Below are positions 19,113-28,695 of a DNA stretch of 64,000 nt, in pieces. Within the stretch, counting starts at the first letter, position 1. Each line of letters starts with the position of its first letter. The notes below the pieces were generated by a model that made no database searches, had not been told where the DNA came from, and was given only the letters and a program-made list of their open reading frames with translations. The position numbers were made by a program, and so were the translations under genes. Origin of the DNA: Aestuariibacter salexigens DSM 15300 (GTDB lineage Bacteria > Pseudomonadota > Gammaproteobacteria > Enterobacterales > Alteromonadaceae); assembly GCF_000429145.1 (NCBI RefSeq), contig NZ_AUBH01000003.1, forward strand, positions 248,001 to 312,000. The letters run 5' to 3'.

Positions 19113-19372
19113 CTAAGATATCAAACCCTATAGCCAGGATGAATAGTGTTTATCTCGGCAATAAATACGCATTACTGCCGCGCTCGGATATAATTGAAAG
19201 TTTAATCGGTAGCCCCGCTTGGGCAGCCCCAACGGTTTACGACTCGCTTAGCTGGAAATCCGAGCGTGCTAATGCTATAACTCGCGCCCCGTTTCTGAGC
19301 GTCCTAATGTGCCGTAAACCTGTGCTTTCGTGTTGCTGATACGGCATCAACTTTATCCATAAGGAATTCGAC

Positions 19373-20380
19373 ATGACTCAACAATCGATTACCGTCATAA
19401 AAGGTGACGGAATTGGTCCTGATATTATTGATTCTGCGTTGCAGATCCTCGACAAAGTAGGCTGTAACTTTCATTACGAGTTTGCTGATGCAGGACTGGT
19501 AGCACTGGAAAACCATGGCGAATTATTGCCCCAGGACACCCTGGACCTGATTGCAAAAAATCGCGTGACATTAAAAGGTCCACTGACCACGCCAGTTGGC
19601 GAAGGGTTCACCTCAATCAATGTAAGCCTGCGTAAGCAATTCCAGCTATATGCCAATGTGCGTCCAGTATTGTCATTCAAAGGCACCAAGGCGCGTTACG
19701 AAGATATTGATATCATCACCATTCGTGAGAACACCGAAGGTATGTATTCTGGACTTGGACAGGTCGTATCAGCAGACGGTAGCGAAGCCGAAGCGATGAG
19801 TAAAATTACTCGCGAAGGTGCTGAGCGCATCGTCACTTTCGCATATGAGTTGGCACGCCGTGAAGGCCGTAAAAAGGTCACTGCCGTGCATAAGGCCAAC
19901 ATTCTCAAATCGACTTCTGGCTTATTTTTGAAAGTGGCTCGTGAGATTGGCGAGAAGTATCCAGATATCGAATCTGCAGAAATGATTGTTGATAATTGCT
20001 GCATGCAGTTAGTGATGAACCCACATCAGTTCGATGTCATCGTGACCACTAACCTGTTTGGTGACATTCTGTCAGATTTGTGTGCTGGCTTGGTCGGCGG
20101 TTTGGGCATGGCGCCGGGCGCTAACATCGGTAAAGACTGCGCGATTTTTGAAGCAGTACATGGCTCTGCGCCTGATATTGCCGGTAAAAACCTAGCCAAT
20201 CCAACGTCTGTGATCCTTGCCTCAGTGCAAATGCTTGAATACCTGAACATGGGTGATAAAGCAGAGAAAATCCGCGCGGCACTAAAAGACGTCATCGAAA
20301 CCGGCGATCGCACTACCCGAGATTTGGGTGGCGAGCACGGTACCACTGACTTCACTCAGGCGCTGCTTGACAGACTATAA
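19373..20380 (+). CDS. NAD-type isocitrate dehydrogenase
   Basis: This enzyme oxidises isocitrate to 2-oxoglutarate in the TCA cycle. The 335-residue protein belongs to the isocitrate/isopropylmalate dehydrogenase family. The N-terminal strand is TVIKGDGIGPDII. The isocitrate-binding block SINVSLRKQFQLYANVRP carries the serine and the N-x-L-R pattern of isocitrate enzymes rather than the LeuB pattern. Other blocks are TIRENTEGMYSG, the lysine and aspartates in VTTNLFGDILSDL, and the cofactor loop EAVHGSAPDIAGKNLANPTS, whose D-I-A pattern suggests NAD use. An AAGGAATTCGAC ribosome binding site precedes the ATG. A separate NADP enzyme may exist elsewhere. Confidence 0.9.
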   Translation: MTQQSITVIKGDGIGPDIIDSALQILDKVGCNFHYEFADAGLVALENHGELLPQDTLDLIAKNRVTLKGPLTTPVGEGFTSINVSLRKQFQLYANVRPVLSFKGTKARYEDIDIITIRENTEGMYSGLGQVVSADGSEAEAMSKITREGAERIVTFAYELARREGRKKVTAVHKANILKSTSGLFLKVAREIGEKYPDIESAEMIVDNCCMQLVMNPHQFDVIVTTNLFGDILSDLCAGLVGGLGMAPGANIGKDCAIFEAVHGSAPDIAGKNLANPTSVILASVQMLEYLNMGDKAEKIRAALKDVIETGDRTTRDLGGEHGTTDFTQALLDRL

Positions 20381-20401
20381 GTGAGCTTATTTGTGATGAT
20401 A

Positions 20402-20431
20402 AGCCGGGCGCTCTAAGAGGCCCGGCTTTTT
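20402..20431 (+). terminator. Intrinsic terminator of the isocitrate dehydrogenase gene
   Basis: AGCCGGGC and GCCCGGCT form an 8-base-pair GC-rich stem with a 10-base loop, followed by TTTTTAT. It lies about 20 bases after the stop codon. Confidence 0.88.
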
Positions 20432-20544
20432 ATTTGCGTAGCGTAAAGCTGTACTTTTTCTGATCTTTACGGACTCTATTCCCACCGCTACAGTTGCAAA
20501 CGATGCAGCTTTGCATCTTTCATGGAACCTAGAGGAATACAAGG

Positions 20545-20856
20545 ATGAATCATATGAAGAAATCGATTGCACCACTGATGTTATTAACGTTACTCAGTGC
20601 CGGTGTTGTGTATCACAGTCAAGCCGCACAGACATCTCCTGTCACGCAGTCCAGTGCGGTAACCGTCAAGCTAAACATTAACGATGCCACGCAGTCTCAG
20701 CTGGAATCTGTGCCAGGAATAGGCCCTGCAAAGGCCGCAGCGATTATTGAGTATCGTAATGCCATTGGAAGTTTTACGAGCGTGACAGAGCTCACAAATG
20801 TGACAGGAATTGGCGAGAAGACTCTGCGAAAACTGAGTCAGTACCTGACAGTGTAA
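20545..20856 (+). CDS. ComEA-like helix-hairpin-helix protein
   Basis: A 103-residue exported protein. A signal peptide (~1-30, ending SQAAQ) is followed by a ~65-residue domain with two helix-hairpin-helix motifs: LESVPGIGPAKAAAIIEYRN and LTNVTGIGEKTLRKLSQYL. Such proteins bind double-stranded DNA in the periplasm. In naturally competent bacteria ComEA pulls incoming DNA across the outer membrane. Competence here is not shown by other genes in the window. A GAGGAATACAAGG site precedes the ATG at 20545; a second ATG three codons in is possible. Confidence 0.88.
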   Translation: MNHMKKSIAPLMLLTLLSAGVVYHSQAAQTSPVTQSSAVTVKLNINDATQSQLESVPGIGPAKAAAIIEYRNAIGSFTSVTELTNVTGIGEKTLRKLSQYLTV

Positions 20857-20861
20857 GTAAG

Positions 20862-20885
20862 CGCTCCCTGACTGGTCAGGGAGCG
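20862..20885. terminator. Bidirectional terminator between comEA-like gene and galU
   Basis: CGCTCCCTGAC and GTCAGGGAGCG form an 11-base-pair stem with a 2-base loop. On the plus strand it is followed by TTATTATTATTG. The two flanking genes converge on it. Confidence 0.8.
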
Positions 20886-20891
20886 TTATTA

Positions 20892-21782
20892 TTATTGAAA
20901 TGCTTTCAGAAAGGCAGCGAAATCGTCTTTGAGTTCAGGATGGCGTAGTGCGTATTCCACGTTGGCCTTCATGTAGCCAAGCTTACTGCCACAATCATGA
21001 CTTTTTCCCTTCATGTAGTAGGCATCAACTTGCTCAACCTTCATCAGCGCGGCAATGGCATCTGTTAACTGAACTTCGCCACCTGCTCCAGGCGGGGTAA
21101 ATTCGAGCAGATCCCAGATAGCCTGTGACAACACATAGCGACCGACTACTGCGAGGTCTGAGGGGGCTTCGTCAAGGCTTGGCTTCTCGACCATGGCGTA
21201 AATTTTCGCCGACGTACCCGGGTCAATGCTGGCGCCCTCCAAATCGACGATACCGAATTTGGTCACGTCTTCCTGCGGAACCTGTTCAACCATCACCTGA
21301 CTAACGCGGCTGGTATTAAATTTGGCAACCATATCCGCCAGGTTATCTTTTTTAGGGTTCGACGCCGCATCATCAATGATCACGTCTGGCAGCACAACTG
21401 CAAACGGCGCATCGCCGATCAGAGGTCTAGCACACAGAATGGCGTGTCCAAGCCCATTGGCAACCCCCTGTCTAACGTGCATGATAGTAACGTCTTTGGG
21501 ACAGATGGCCTGTACATCTTCTAACAGCTGGCGTTTTACACGCTTTTCCAACGTCGCTTCGAGTTCAAAGGACGTGTCGAAATGGTTCTCGATGCTGTTT
21601 TTACTGGCGTGCGTGACAAGCACGATTTCTTTGATGCCTGCATTAACGCATTCATTTACCACATATTGAATAAGTGGCTTATCCACCACCGGCAGCATCT
21701 CTTTTGGGATTGCCTTAGTGGCGGGAAGCATTCTGGTGCCTAATCCAGCGACCGGGATCACGGCCTTTTTTACTTGGCTCAT
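20892..21782 (-). CDS. galU: UTP-glucose-1-phosphate uridylyltransferase
   Basis: GalU makes UDP-glucose from UTP and glucose 1-phosphate. The 296-residue protein has the nucleotidyltransferase signature [20 protein letters not shown] and the metal/substrate blocks [15 protein letters not shown] and [11 protein letters not shown]. The C-terminal [14 protein letters not shown] and [14 protein letters not shown] blocks are typical. It is separated by one base from ugd upstream on the same strand, so the pair is an operon feeding UDP-glucose and UDP-glucuronate to the polysaccharide locus that follows. Confidence 0.96.
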   Translation of the reverse strand: MSQVKKAVIPVAGLGTRMLPATKAIPKEMLPVVDKPLIQYVVNECVNAGIKEIVLVTHASKNSIENHFDTSFELEATLEKRVKRQLLEDVQAICPKDVTIMHVRQGVANGLGHAILCARPLIGDAPFAVVLPDVIIDDAASNPKKDNLADMVAKFNTSRVSQVMVEQVPQEDVTKFGIVDLEGASIDPGTSAKIYAMVEKPSLDEAPSDLAVVGRYVLSQAIWDLLEFTPPGAGGEVQLTDAIAALMKVEQVDAYYMKGKSHDCGSKLGYMKANVEYALRHPELKDDFAAFLKAFQ

Positions 21783-21783
21783 A

Positions 21784-23124
21784 TTATTGTTCCTGTACTG
21801 ATAAACCTCGACCTATGGCGTAGTAATGCAAACCATATTCCACCATCAAAGCCGGTTCAAATAGATTCCGTCCATCAAAAATAAGCGGTTGTTTCAGCGA
21901 TTGTTTAATGTGTTCAAAATCTGGCGCTCTGAACGCCTGCCATTCTGTGCAGATCACCAGAAAGTCGGCGCCTGACAGTGCCGCTTCTTTGGTACCAGTT
22001 AATTTCAGATCCTCACGGGCACCATAGATACGCTGGGTTTCTTCCATTGCCTCAGGATCATAGGCTTGCACGATAGCGCCAGCATCCCAGAGTTTTTCCA
22101 TCAGTACTCGGCTTGACGCCTCGCGCATGTCGTCGGTATTCGGCTTGAAAGACAGTCCCCACAGGGCCACCGTTTTACCTTGCAATGCGCCATTGAAGTG
22201 GCGTTGAATGTACTCAAACAATTTCTCTTTCTGGCGATAATTAACCGCTTCAACAGACTCAAGTATTTGTGGTGTATACCCTACCCCATTTGCACTACGA
22301 ATAAGCGCTTGCACATCTTTAGGGAAACATGAGCCGCCGTAACCACAGCCCGGATAAATAAACTGATAGCCAATGCGCGGGTCTGAACCGATACCGCGTC
22401 TGACATGCTCAATATCTGCACCAAAGCGTTCAGCCAGGTTAGCCATCTCATTCATAAAGCTGATTTTTGTTGCCAGCATGCAGTTGGCTGCATATTTCGT
22501 GAGTTCAGCACTGCGGATATCCATCACAATCACCTTATCGTGATTGCGATTAAATGGCGCATACAGTTCTCTCAGCTTTTTCTCTGAGCGTTCACTGCTG
22601 GTACCGAGAATAATTCTATCAGGTCGCATACAGTCATTTACCGCGGCACCTTCTTTCAAAAATTCCGGGTTAGAGACCACGTCGTAAGTGACAGACTTTC
22701 CAGCCTCTTTTAGCACATCAGCGATTTTGCTGCGTACCTTGTCAGCAGTGCCTACCGGAACCGTTGATTTATTAATAACAATCTTGTGGCTTTGCATGTG
22801 CTCAGCAATCGTAGATGCCACGGCAAGGACGTACTTGAGATCTGCTGAACCATCTTCATCAGGAGGCGTACCCACCGCAATAAAAATCACCTCACCGTGC
22901 GTGACACCTTTCTTTGCATCGGTGGTAAACGTCAGTCTGCCGCCCTCGAAATTGCTCTTTACCAGTGGTGTCAGACCGGGCTCATAAATGGGGATGATGC
23001 CTTTTTCGAGATTGTCGACCTTGGTCTGGTCAACATCCACACAAACAACATCATGTCCTACTTCAGCAAGAACGGCCGCTTGCACCAGGCCAACATAGCC
23101 AATCCCAAATACGGTAACCTTCAT
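21784..23124 (-). CDS. ugd: UDP-glucose 6-dehydrogenase
   Basis: Ugd oxidises UDP-glucose twice to UDP-glucuronate with NAD. The 446-residue protein begins with the Rossmann motif [21 protein letters not shown]. The catalytic cysteine lies in [18 protein letters not shown], the catalytic lysine region in [17 protein letters not shown], and the C-terminal UDP domain has [17 protein letters not shown]. It forms an operon with galU. UDP-glucuronate is a common donor for acidic capsules. Confidence 0.96.
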   Translation of the reverse strand: MKVTVFGIGYVGLVQAAVLAEVGHDVVCVDVDQTKVDNLEKGIIPIYEPGLTPLVKSNFEGGRLTFTTDAKKGVTHGEVIFIAVGTPPDEDGSADLKYVLAVASTIAEHMQSHKIVINKSTVPVGTADKVRSKIADVLKEAGKSVTYDVVSNPEFLKEGAAVNDCMRPDRIILGTSSERSEKKLRELYAPFNRNHDKVIVMDIRSAELTKYAANCMLATKISFMNEMANLAERFGADIEHVRRGIGSDPRIGYQFIYPGCGYGGSCFPKDVQALIRSANGVGYTPQILESVEAVNYRQKEKLFEYIQRHFNGALQGKTVALWGLSFKPNTDDMREASSRVLMEKLWDAGAIVQAYDPEAMEETQRIYGAREDLKLTGTKEAALSGADFLVICTEWQAFRAPDFEHIKQSLKQPLIFDGRNLFEPALMVEYGLHYYAIGRGLSVQEQ

Positions 23125-23175
23125 CCTTTACCCCACATATAACACCAATTTTTTATATTCCCTGTATCACAGGGC

Positions 23176-24051
23176 TTATCTTTTCCAGTTGTCAGCATAT
23201 GAGCCGTCACGCATATGCAGACCGTCCCATATTCCCTTAAGCATATATTTCAGTCTTTCGCGGCGATTTTCTTGTAAAATACTATTGGCCAAAAGACGTA
23301 TTGGCATCACGCATAGATTTCGCATCTTCCAGTACTTTGGTACGTAACTTCTTCTGACCAGTAAAAGTATATTTCTAAATTGATAATAGAGTCTGATGGG
23401 TGAGCCAACCTTATAGGTGACACCCGCAAATTGGCTTCTCGAATCACCTAGCCTGTGCACCATCTCAACGTTTTTGGCTATACCCACAGACAAGTCCTGC
23501 TGTTTTGCGCGCCAACACCACTCATGATCAACCCCATCTATAAAGAGGCCTTCCTCTTTTAGTCCTGTTGAATCCAACTTATCCAGTTCAATCAGCATTC
23601 CAGACGAAATAATCTGACTGACACATTCAAATTGTTCATGGTTATAGATTGCCTTCTGCACTCTCGGCCTTACTCGCCGGTCGGAAAATGAGCAGATTAT
23701 CTTAGGGCCAATGGCAAGTAATGGTTTGCCTACATGTTGCGCGACCTGCATAGAGTTGATGAGGTTAACAACAAAGTTAGCCGATATTTCACTGTCTTGG
23801 TCGAATAGCACACCATATTGGCAATCTGAAAGCATCAGATCGCGTAACCCAATATTGTGCGCAGCGGCGATACCAACGTTGTTAGGGAAATGGTGGTAGT
23901 TTAAGCCATCAAATTGCAGGCAGAGTTTGGCAGGCTGCGGCGAATTGTCGACTATGCACACGACATCGACTTGTTTTTCAACCTCAGTAAGAAGCCTGGA
24001 GACAGACTCAACATCAGGATTAAACAGTACGATTACGGCGCCAGTTTTCAT
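23176..24051 (-). CDS. Family 2 glycosyltransferase (rhamnosyltransferase-like)
   Basis: A 291-residue GT-A type glycosyltransferase, probably adding a sugar to a polysaccharide repeat. Visible blocks are GAVIVLFNPD at the N-terminus, VCIVDNSP, NVGIAAAHNIGL, the metal motif LFDQDSEIS and IDGVDHEWCWRAKQ. The FNPD, NVGIA and DQDS pattern is that of rhamnosyltransferases of the RfbF type, but the sugar cannot be assigned. Its start overlaps the end of the upstream glycosyltransferase by 4 bases (ATGA), so the two are translationally coupled. Confidence 0.88.
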   Translation of the reverse strand: MKTGAVIVLFNPDVESVSRLLTEVEKQVDVVCIVDNSPQPAKLCLQFDGLNYHHFPNNVGIAAAHNIGLRDLMLSDCQYGVLFDQDSEISANFVVNLINSMQVAQHVGKPLLAIGPKIICSFSDRRVRPRVQKAIYNHEQFECVSQIISSGMLIELDKLDSTGLKEEGLFIDGVDHEWCWRAKQQDLSVGIAKNVEMVHRLGDSRSQFAGVTYKVGSPIRLYYQFRNILLLVRRSYVPKYWKMRNLCVMPIRLLANSILQENRRERLKYMLKGIWDGLHMRDGSYADNWKR

Positions 24052-24938
24052 CGCTCAGATCTTTTCTTTAACAGATGGCGATCGAGTTTATACGCTAATT
24101 TAATGATTTTCGAGGGCATTATGCGTAGTGTTAGCACGGACAAGGCATAAAAAACGCTACCTATTGTAAAATGTTTGAGTTTTCGCATAGCGTAGAACCG
24201 TGCTTTAAACTCATTCAACGTTTTATTCAACCCTCGGCGCTTGTAAAAGTCATTGACGCGTCGAAAAGACAACATCTTTTCCTTTAAATTGGCAAATCTG
24301 AACCCTGCAGCTGCAAGGTCCACCCACAGAAAATAGTCTTGTGTATTACGCAATGACTCGTCGTATCGGTACCCTTTTTCAAATACTGATGTTCTTATCA
24401 TGACGGTTGGATGATTTAATGAACAGCGCTTTGGCAACATGCGAATGATATCTTCATGGTTAGCCGGAAGTTCTCTGCTTCCTACGATTCTACCTAATTC
24501 GTTGACTTCAACTAAACCGCTACCCAGCACGCACACATCCAGATGCTCACGTAAGTAACTGACTTGCTTTTCAATCCGCTCCGAAAATGAAATATCGTCA
24601 GCATCCATGCGGCAAAAATACGGTGCGGGAGATTGGCGGGCAAGCTCAGCTTCAATAATTACATTCATGCATGCGCTGAGGCCACGATTATCATCTAGCG
24701 CGAACAACCGCATTCGCGAATCGGTACTCGCAGTTTCCTCGAGATATTTACTTATTTTATCGTTTACCGGACCATCAATAATAACGCTAAGGCACACTGA
24801 CGAGTGCGTCTGTGACAGGATACTCTCGACGGCACTTTGCAGCCACTCAAGACGGTCACCACTGTACACTGCCATACCGACTACGACATCGTAGAACTCG
24901 TCATATGACGTATCAGATAGTGTCGAGTATGATTTCAC
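24048..24938 (-). CDS. Family 2 glycosyltransferase
   Basis: A 296-residue GT-A glycosyltransferase. The nucleotide-sugar blocks are VVGMAVYSGDRLEWLQSAVE, LSVIIDGPVNDK and DNRGLSACMNVIIE; the metal-binding motif is CRMDADDIS. Acceptor-side blocks include RCSLNHPTVMIRTSVF and NTQDYFLWVDLA. The C-terminal ~50 residues are basic with one hydrophobic stretch (SVFYALSVLTLRIM) that may associate with the membrane. Type and neighbours point to polysaccharide repeat assembly on the cytoplasmic face; donor and linkage are unknown. Confidence 0.88.
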   Translation of the reverse strand: MKSYSTLSDTSYDEFYDVVVGMAVYSGDRLEWLQSAVESILSQTHSSVCLSVIIDGPVNDKISKYLEETASTDSRMRLFALDDNRGLSACMNVIIEAELARQSPAPYFCRMDADDISFSERIEKQVSYLREHLDVCVLGSGLVEVNELGRIVGSRELPANHEDIIRMLPKRCSLNHPTVMIRTSVFEKGYRYDESLRNTQDYFLWVDLAAAGFRFANLKEKMLSFRRVNDFYKRRGLNKTLNEFKARFYAMRKLKHFTIGSVFYALSVLTLRIMPSKIIKLAYKLDRHLLKKRSER

Positions 24939-25083
24939 GTAATAAAGAGTCCGCTGCTAACCAAAGAAAACGAATGCGTAATCTTGGAGTTAAAACGCGC
25001 TGGAAGATAGCAGATTTAGAGAAATAAATCTCTATTTTGGTGATATGACCGACTTCAACCGCTCTAAAATAGTGCAGTTAAAC

Positions 25084-26154
25084 TCACAGCCTGTAAAATG
25101 TGAAAGACTTCAGCATTTTTATGATACGCCACACATTCTGAATGATCACGCTGTAGACCACCAGAAGCATAATAAACGACCAGAACATGACGTATTCTGG
25201 GATGTTTAACAATTCACCAGTGATACCAATGATGGCATATAGTGCTCCTAACAACAGGATCGCCATCAGAGATGCGGTAGGAGACAGACCTGCTCGCATG
25301 AAAATGTTATGCAGATGCTTACGGTCTGGACGAAGGACAGATTGACCTTTTCGAGCACGGCGGTACATGATGGCTGCCATGTCCATCAATGGCAACCCAA
25401 TTAACCACACCGCAGTAATTGGTCTCATTACTGGCTCTCCACCTTGGGTGTACTCTACCAACAGCCATACAATGGTGAGGCCGATGAACATGCTGCCTGA
25501 GTCACCCATAAATATCTTATTTCCTTTGAATCCTTTCCAGGAAAGATTGAAGGCAAGGAAAGGAATAAGCGCAGCAATAATGATAAGGGGCCCCATGATG
25601 AAGCTAGTGCTGTTTGACAGCACGATAAGTAAAACGACGCTCAGAAGCACAATCAGGCTCATGCCACCGGCAAGACCATCAATGCCGTCTATCATGTTGA
25701 ACGCATTGATCACCCCAACGACGCATATCAATGTGAAGAAATAACCTATCAGTCCTAAGTTAACTTCTCCAAACCCAACGATGTTTCCCAGCGACGTAAT
25801 GTAATTCTGTGCACTCCATGCCATTATCGCGGCAACGCCAAATTGACACACCAAACGCCCTTTGGCGCTCAGATCAAATTTGTCGTCGAGCATCCCGAGC
25901 AACACAATGAAGGCCGCAGCAGTAAAAAACAATGGGTCATTTTTCAACCAGACGTCTGTCGCAAGGCTGGCCATCAACACAGCGAGGAACATTGCTACGC
26001 CGCCCGTCAGGGGCACAATACCAGAATGTTGTTTACGCCCTGAGGGATGGTCCACTAATCCAAGTTGATGCGCCAGTGGTGTCATAACGACGAGAAGAAT
26101 AAGCGCGACGAAAAAGGCAGTGAATAAGGGCACCAACTGCAGGTTATCGATCAT
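25084..26154 (-). CDS. WecA-like undecaprenyl-phosphate sugar-1-phosphate transferase
   Basis: A 356-residue inner-membrane enzyme of the MraY/WecA family with about ten membrane segments. It starts polysaccharide synthesis by moving a HexNAc-1-phosphate (GlcNAc in WecA) from its UDP form to undecaprenyl phosphate. Signatures are LLGMLDDKFDLSAKGRL, NAFNMIDGIDGLAGG, KIFMGDSGSMFIGL and the histidine-rich cytoplasmic loop LRPDRKHLHNIFMRAG. The gene is a single unit on the minus strand, divergent from the export operon. An initiating transferase beside an ABC export set suggests O-antigen-like or capsule assembly on undecaprenyl pyrophosphate. Confidence 0.92.
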   Translation of the reverse strand: MIDNLQLVPLFTAFFVALILLVVMTPLAHQLGLVDHPSGRKQHSGIVPLTGGVAMFLAVLMASLATDVWLKNDPLFFTAAAFIVLLGMLDDKFDLSAKGRLVCQFGVAAIMAWSAQNYITSLGNIVGFGEVNLGLIGYFFTLICVVGVINAFNMIDGIDGLAGGMSLIVLLSVVLLIVLSNSTSFIMGPLIIIAALIPFLAFNLSWKGFKGNKIFMGDSGSMFIGLTIVWLLVEYTQGGEPVMRPITAVWLIGLPLMDMAAIMYRRARKGQSVLRPDRKHLHNIFMRAGLSPTASLMAILLLGALYAIIGITGELLNIPEYVMFWSFIMLLVVYSVIIQNVWRIIKMLKSFTFYRL

Positions 26155-26521
26155 AAATGTAGAGAATCCATCTTTTAATTTTGCGATTGCAAACTCAGTT
26201 TAACGCCATTATGCAATTACAACGCCACAAGGTATCATAATTGCTTGTAAGGTAAAAAAACACTGCTTACGCTGCGCAGCTATAGGCGTTTCGCATGCAA
26301 CTCTTTATTATTTGCGGTGCATGATAACAAAGTCGCTCCAGAAGATGCCAGTCGCGATGACGAATTAATTGTTATAACTGATAAATTTGCACAAAAATGT
26401 CGCAAAAAAGAGACATGTCGTTCGTTGGTGCAATGGTCGCAGACGGATTTGTAACGAGGTATACTCGCAAATAATTGTTCGGTAAGCCGTTTATTTAGAT
26501 TGAATGGGATAACAATAACAA
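26155..26521. promoter_or_regulatory. Divergent promoter region of the export operon
   Basis: 367 bases without a gene between the wecA-like gene and the export operon. TATACT at 26460-26465 could be a -10 box for the operon, but no convincing -35 is seen at the right distance. I looked for the ops/JUMPstart element (GGCGGTAG) that marks RfaH-controlled polysaccharide operons and did not find it. The stretch is AT-rich; no repeats stand out. Confidence 0.4.
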
Positions 26522-26866
26522 ATGCGCCCTACTCTCATGTTGACTACACTTTGCGCCTTTGCACTATTGCAAGGCTGTGCAAGCAAGCCACCGCTTGTGA
26601 CTGCAGATGTGAACCTTGTCACCGAAGTGAAGCGTGCTGACTACATCGCTGTCACACCCTCTACACCTGAAAAAAACAGAGTCATTAATATCGGCAATAA
26701 CGTGTTTATTGCCCACAGTGATTATACATCTGCTCGCGGTTTTACATGCTTTCTCTTGCAAAAGCCCGAAGATGAAATTCAACAAGAGACGCGAATTTGC
26801 CGAGATCCATCAGGGTGGTTCGAAGTGTCTAAACTTATTCGCAATGTAGACGATATCAGCTTATGA
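26522..26866 (+). CDS. Small lipoprotein at head of polysaccharide export operon
   Basis: A 114-residue predicted lipoprotein with the lipobox ALLQG-C (Cys19). The mature part is short and contains two further cysteines (FTCFLL and TRICRD) that may form a disulfide in the periplasm. I do not recognise a named family. Its stop overlaps the start of the Wza-like gene by four bases (ATGA), so it is coupled to the export channel and may help its assembly or placing in the outer membrane; that role is inferred. Confidence 0.72.
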   Translation: MRPTLMLTTLCAFALLQGCASKPPLVTADVNLVTEVKRADYIAVTPSTPEKNRVINIGNNVFIAHSDYTSARGFTCFLLQKPEDEIQQETRICRDPSGWFEVSKLIRNVDDISL

Positions 26867-28692
26867 AACGTGCCATTATTCTTACGCAACAATGCATGAT
26901 GCGTGCGTCATTGCTTTTCACTTTAATTGCATCATGCGGTCAATCAGTGTTCGCTCAATCTGCTCAGGATGCGATTAACCAGTTGCAATTCCGAGCTCAA
27001 CAACAACAGAGTCCTGTCATCACCAATTCAGCGCTTGAATCACGAAGCTTATCGCCACAAAGTTTGCCCGCCGTTCAGCAACAGAGTGTTGGACAATATA
27101 CACAGGCACCGAGAAACGGCCTTCTGTTGCCGGGTGAACTAAACGCGCGCGATTTACTGCCAGTCATTGACAGTAGCGCACCTGCCCCATATGGCGCGAC
27201 CTTGTTTGCAGGTGGTTATGAAAGTGAACGTACGTCGCAGATTAACGACAACTATATGATAGCACCAGGTGACAAGCTATCAGTCTGGCTGTGGGGAGGG
27301 ATCAATTTTTCTGATGTTCTCACTGTTGATAATCAGGGCAACGTATTTATTCCAAACATTGGGCCTATTGCCGTTCAGGACACGCCCGCGAGCGGCATCA
27401 GTGCGCTCATCACCAGCAAGATTCGTCAGACTTATAACGACAGCGTCAATATCTACGTGAATCTGCTCAATGCCACTCCAGTCAATGTGTTTGTGGCAGG
27501 TCCGGTTATTCGACCTGGGCAATATGCGGGCATGGCGAATGACAGTTTGCTGTATTACCTGAAGCGAGCAGGCGGTATTGACTTTGACAGAGGAAGCTTC
27601 AGAAATATAAAAGTGATGCGGGACGGTCAGGCCATACTCAACGTTGATCTCTATGAGTTTATGCAAAGTGGTTCGATGCCAGATATCGTATTTAAAGATG
27701 AAGACGTTGTGCTCGTCACGCCTCTAGGTCCAACGGTGACTGTTATCGATGGCGCAAGAAACAGCTTTCGGTTTGAACTGATAGAAAACGCAACAACGGG
27801 CGAACAACTGTCCACATACGCCATCCCACTGCCTAATATGAGCCATGTAGGCGTCATTGGAAACCGCAAAGACGGGCCCTTTTCTGTTTACATGCCGATT
27901 GATAGATTCAGTCAGTTCGCATTACAGAATGGTGACAAAATAAATTATACCGATGATTGGGATGCTGACGTTTATGATATTAAAATTTCCGGTAGTCACT
28001 TGGGGCCATCTTATTACACCGTAACGAAATCGACACGCCTTCACGATTTGCTGGATCATATAGAAGTCGACCCAGCGTTAGCCGATATCGATAACATTTA
28101 CCTGCTCAGAAAAAGCGTTGCAGATCAGCAGAAAGAACTCATCACGCAGTCGCTTGATCGACTGGAACGCAGCGTATACACCGCACCCATACAATCGACC
28201 GGAGAAGGAGCCATCCGTGCTGAGGAAGCACAACTTGTGTCTGCATTTGTACAACGGGCCAAACAAGTCGAACCTCTCGGTCGTGTAGTCATAAGTGATA
28301 ACGGCGCTGTTGCGAATATCCTGCTTGAGCAGAATGATGAAATAGTGATTCCTCTTAAAACCGACTTGGTGCAGATCGGTGGTGAAGTACTTATGCCTCA
28401 AGCGGTAGTGTACAACCCAAACGCCGACCTGGAGGATTACGTAGCCTGGGCGGGAGGATTCTCCGAGCGAGCCGATCATCAACGGATCATCATCATAAAA
28501 GCCAATGGGCTGGTGACCTTTGTAGAGCACAGTGCTGGATATTGGCTTGATAGTGATGAATCACACAATATCGTGCCGGGAGACCAGATACTGGTTCTGC
28601 CTCGCATTGATGATAAAGCGCTCCAGGCCATTAAAGATATCACCCAGATAATCTATCAGATAGCGGTCGCTGCGAACGTGGTATTGGATTAA
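26863..28692 (+). CDS. Outer-membrane polysaccharide export protein (Wza/KpsD-like, SLBB)
   Basis: A 609-residue periplasmic/outer-membrane export protein. After a signal sequence (~1-31, with a possible lipobox LIAS-C) comes a polysaccharide export (Poly_export) domain starting YMIAPGDKLSVWLWGGINFS (~130-215). It is followed by SLBB-type domains (for example VFVAGPVIRPGQYAGM, ISGSHLGPSYYTV and IGGEVLMPQAVVYNPNADLE). A C-terminal helix (IYQIAVAANVVLD) could form the outer-membrane barrel. Length and domains fit KpsD/CtrA-type partners of KpsE. It should form the channel for the polymer delivered by the ABC transporter encoded next. Confidence 0.9.
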   Translation: MKRAIILTQQCMMRASLLFTLIASCGQSVFAQSAQDAINQLQFRAQQQQSPVITNSALESRSLSPQSLPAVQQQSVGQYTQAPRNGLLLPGELNARDLLPVIDSSAPAPYGATLFAGGYESERTSQINDNYMIAPGDKLSVWLWGGINFSDVLTVDNQGNVFIPNIGPIAVQDTPASGISALITSKIRQTYNDSVNIYVNLLNATPVNVFVAGPVIRPGQYAGMANDSLLYYLKRAGGIDFDRGSFRNIKVMRDGQAILNVDLYEFMQSGSMPDIVFKDEDVVLVTPLGPTVTVIDGARNSFRFELIENATTGEQLSTYAIPLPNMSHVGVIGNRKDGPFSVYMPIDRFSQFALQNGDKINYTDDWDADVYDIKISGSHLGPSYYTVTKSTRLHDLLDHIEVDPALADIDNIYLLRKSVADQQKELITQSLDRLERSVYTAPIQSTGEGAIRAEEAQLVSAFVQRAKQVEPLGRVVISDNGAVANILLEQNDEIVIPLKTDLVQIGGEVLMPQAVVYNPNADLEDYVAWAGGFSERADHQRIIIIKANGLVTFVEHSAGYWLDSDESHNIVPGDQILVLPRIDDKALQAIKDITQIIYQIAVAANVVLD

Positions 28693-28695
28693 ACC

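Noticed and set aside
19109-19339. 76-codon ORF between the 587-residue protein gene and the isocitrate dehydrogenase gene
   Set aside because: Low-complexity product without family features and no ribosome binding site; more likely a promoter region (TATAAT at 19189-19194).
23160-23174. CCCTGT-ATC-ACAGGG hairpin between ugd and the glycosyltransferase gene
   Set aside because: No T-run follows on the minus strand, where both genes lie; a terminator is not supported.
26155-26521. Search for an ops/JUMPstart element before the export operon
   Set aside because: GGCGGTAG is not present; RfaH control is not supported.
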